Below, one piece after another: positions 43,990 through 64,000 of a stretch of 64,000 nt of DNA. The stretch comes from Eleginops maclovinus (Eukaryota; Chordata; Actinopteri; Perciformes; Eleginopidae): NCBI RefSeq assembly GCF_036324505.1, contig NC_086368.1, positions 806,001 to 870,000 of the forward strand, in the 5' to 3' direction. A program made the translations under genes and the position numbers. Below the pieces are notes generated by a model. The model was not told the origin of the DNA. It saw only the letters and a program-made list of their open reading frames with translations, and did no database searches. Position 1 is the first letter of the stretch, and every line of letters begins with the position of its first letter.

Positions 43990-44310
43990 AGAGGTAGGAG
44001 AATTACTCAGTTTTGTACCCAGATCTTGTACTTAAGTAAAAATAGAAGAACCAGAGAGTAGAAATATTCTGTGACGTGAAGTAAAAATCCTGAAATAAAA
44101 ATGTTATTCAAGTAAAAGTACAAACATTATAAGCATCTAAATATATACTTAACTTAGCGACAGTAAAAGTAGTCATTGTGCAGATTTGTACATTTCAGAA
44201 TAATATATCTGGTATGTTTTGATTAAAATTATTGATGCATTAAAGTGTTATCAAAGCTGGTAAAGGTGCAGATAGTTTTAATTACTAAAGATGTATTTTC
44301 TCTATTTAAT
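43990..44310. repeat. Diverged relative of the AGTAAAAGTAG element at 56770
   Basis: CAGATCTTGTACTTAAGTAA, then GCGACAGTAAAAGTAGTCATT and AAAGTGTTATCAAAGCTGGT, match successive segments of 57030-57540. This is the same non-autonomous family, without the 33-bp amplification. Confidence 0.8.
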
Positions 44311-45112
44311 GGTTTTAATGCAGCCCTAGAAGAACATAATACATATCTACTGTTTATATTTCTGTAAAGTTCAATGTTATGCGACAATAAATATTGCCGA
44401 AATGTTTTTTAATTGTTAATTTTTCAGTCAGTTGTTGATTACATGCAGACATTAATACAGCGATTAGGCTACTTCAACATATATATCACACTAAATGATA
44501 ATGCAGGTTTGACATTATGATGTTTCGGACCTTTTTCTTGAGGACCTTTTCTTTAACTGGACCTCGTTGAATTTTAGTTGAATACCCCTGCCTTAAAACA
44601 TGAATGTTTACTCCCTATTTGAAACAAAGCAGATTTTGAATAAACAAGTCGCTTCTTGCGAAATAGGTCACTTAAAAGAAATGTTTTAACAGAAAGTAAG
44701 CATAGCAATTGTCAAAAACTACACAGTTTTTCTTTTCAGTAGCTAGTTACTTAAATAGTAGCTTGTAGACAAGTTAGCTACCGTAAACTTTATCTAACAT
44801 TTCCAGCCAGTGAGAGCCTTCTCTGAAGCAGAGGCCACCATGGAGAAATGGAAGTCTCGCTGTGGCTTCACTTGATGTTGTTAGGCTTGTGAAGTGTGGA
44901 CATATGTAACATAATATATCATTCTTAATTTTAAATGGTATTGTAACATCCTGCTAGTAATCTGATCAGAACTTGATTTTGTAACTGTAACAGTATACAT
45001 AAACACCTTTACATGTATTCCATTACTCCCTCAGCCCGCCCTCTCTACCAAGACTATATCTGCGCAAATGTTCTCCTTTGTCACCCTATGCTACAACCAC
45101 CACGCTCATTGT

Positions 45113-45180
45113 CTATATTTATTCTCTTGACCAAACAGCTGCTCAGTAAACCAATCCCTTACAAGTCGGGGGGACAGCTG
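45113..45180 (+). promoter_or_regulatory. Candidate muscle promoter sites upstream of cacna1s
   Basis: Within 290 bp of the ATG are a MEF2-like CTATATTTAT (45113-45122) and two E-boxes CAGCTG (45136-45141, 45175-45180), the core preferred by MyoD-family factors. That combination suits a skeletal-muscle gene. The transcription start is not defined. The purine-rich stretch 45185-45398 is probably 5' UTR. Confidence 0.4.
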
Positions 45181-45398
45181 CCATTCCACAGATAGAGACA
45201 GAGAAAGAGAGGGAGCTCAAGCCAGCCATCAGAGAGAGAGTGTGACTGAGATGATTGAGACAAGTTGAGAATGGTAACAGATAAGTGGACAGACAAAGCA
45301 AACAAGACTACTGCATTTTGAAAGAAACTGCGACGGACTATTTGGAATATCTCCTCCTATTCAAGTAAACTTGGTACAAATACTTTATTGAAGTTGCG

Positions 45399-62848
<17,450 letters not shown>

Positions 62849-63375
62849 GTCAGCACACACATCCTACACATCTCAACTTGCTTTGCAAAAGGACAGGGGC
62901 CCAGTGTTCACAGTGTAAGGACAGTGAATTTACACAGCATAAGGCCCAGTTACAATCCTGCCCCTTACTCCCTCCCTACCCACTTCAATTCTATACCCTT
63001 TGTAGTGGCCAAAATCCTAGAAGCTATAAAAGAACATTAACTTAAAGGTAAACTGCCGCTGAGGCACCATATAGCGAATCTTACGCAGGGAAAATGATCC
63101 AAGGCCAGACAAGTCTATGTTTGTGCATTTATTTGCAATGAGCCAGTATCAACCAAGAACACAGTTTCCAATTCCTGTTCTTGAGCCTTTGCTATGGCTC
63201 TCCTGCTAGCTTGAATCTGACTGGTAAAAAACGATGTGCCTACTGTTGCCCTGCTCCCACCACCACCTGTCTCCAATATATACAGTTACACCAGGTGCCC
63301 TAATAACCCAGTGCCCAAAACCTCCTTCAAAATAACAGCATAGAAACAAATGTAACTCACTTAAATAACAAGACT
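62849..63375. other. cacna1s intron 10, first part
   Basis: No exon, repeat or RNA gene recognised. Exon 11 (IIS2 onward) is not in the window. Confidence 0.6.
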
Positions 63376-63400
63376 AAATAATAATAATAATATTAATAAT

Positions 63401-63459
<59 letters not shown>
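63376..63459. repeat. (AAT)n microsatellite
   Basis: A trinucleotide run with two small interruptions at its left end. Confidence 0.97.
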
Positions 63460-63460
<1 letters not shown>

Positions 63461-64000
63461 GTCATTATAAACAAAAACAGCAAGTAAATAAATGATTAAC
63501 TATTAAATAATATAAGGCAATTTATAGCTCCAACACCCTTCTCTAGTGTAAAGACGGGTTCATTTCATTTCAATCCGTGTTGCATAAACTAAGAAGATAA
63601 TCCACAGAGTTAAAACAAAAAGCAAAATGCTACATAAAAAATTTACATCGTTTTATTTTAAGTGCAACAATGAAAAGCAGGGCATAACGGGGACAGGTCC
63701 TAGTAGGGCTGATAAGAAACGGGTGTATGGGGAAACTCAACTTTCAAAAATAAAACAGGAAACATACTAAACACTAACCCAAGACCAAGACACAATATGA
63801 GGCATTATCAATCAATTAAAATTAGGTTTATTAATTAGACAGCACACAAATCCCACAATTCCCACAGAGAGAAGAGCTTCAGGACAGACTCCAATGCTTG
63901 TAGCAGAACTTCTAGCTGAAGCAAGGAAATATCCAAAAATGAACTTTGGATGCACCCAGAGTATCCCTAGTATCAATATATTTTCATAGTGAACACATAA
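63460..64000. other. cacna1s intron 10, to the window edge
   Basis: No recognised feature. Confidence 0.55.

Overview
This 64 kb window is vertebrate nuclear DNA, almost certainly from a ray-finned (teleost) fish. It has long introns with GT-AG boundaries, many simple repeats, and a dense set of transposons of kinds typical of fish genomes (hAT, Tc1, integrase-type DNA transposons, BEL/Pao, gypsy LTRs, LINE and SINE pieces). I see no bacterial operons, CRISPR arrays or rRNA.

Right third (about 45.1-64 kb): the only clear host gene is the 5' part of a skeletal-muscle L-type calcium channel alpha-1 subunit (CaV1.1, cacna1s), plus strand. Ten consecutive exons can be read in phase from the ATG at 45399 to 62848: N-terminus, all six segments of repeat I, the pore loop, the beta-subunit binding helix, and the start of repeat II. 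The gene runs off the right edge. The repeat I pore glutamate is a glutamine (Q304). Its introns hold an L2/CR1 LINE piece, a TIR element with a nested solo LTR, a Tc1 relic, a tRNA-type SINE, a 33-bp minisatellite, a 513-bp solo LTR, and a complete TIR transposon starting 25 bp after a splice donor.

Left two thirds (0-45 kb): a layered transposon accumulation. In order: a HECT-type E3 ligase pseudogene (0.4-1.3 kb); an integrase-type DNA transposon on the minus strand (2.2-9.2 kb), split in an intron by a 3182-bp hAT element; AT palindromes; an intact Tc1 element (12.6-14.2 kb); orphan exons of a P2X7-type zinc domain; a ZBED-type hAT transposase; a second copy of the same 3182-bp hAT in inverted orientation (21.9-25.1 kb); a frameshifted GTF2IRD2-like hAT (28.9-32.3 kb) with its own nested inserts; a small hAT keeping only a BED-finger exon (32.7-33.9 kb); a decayed BEL/Pao retrotransposon (34.3-39.1 kb); LINE fragments; and the 3' end plus LTR of a gypsy-like element (41.6-43.0 kb).

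Best leads: (1) the twin hAT copies have equal length, intact 8-bp target duplications and one amino-acid difference between them, and both carry the same in-frame amber codon before the C-terminal hAT block and a PCNA-binding-like motif at the N-terminus; (2) the unassigned transposon at 59489-62117 has reiterated GAYAGGGTGGACA words and remnants of an unfamiliar two-part protein; (3) the CaV1.1 pore substitution. Exon limits were read by eye from splice consensus and reading phase, without RNA evidence.
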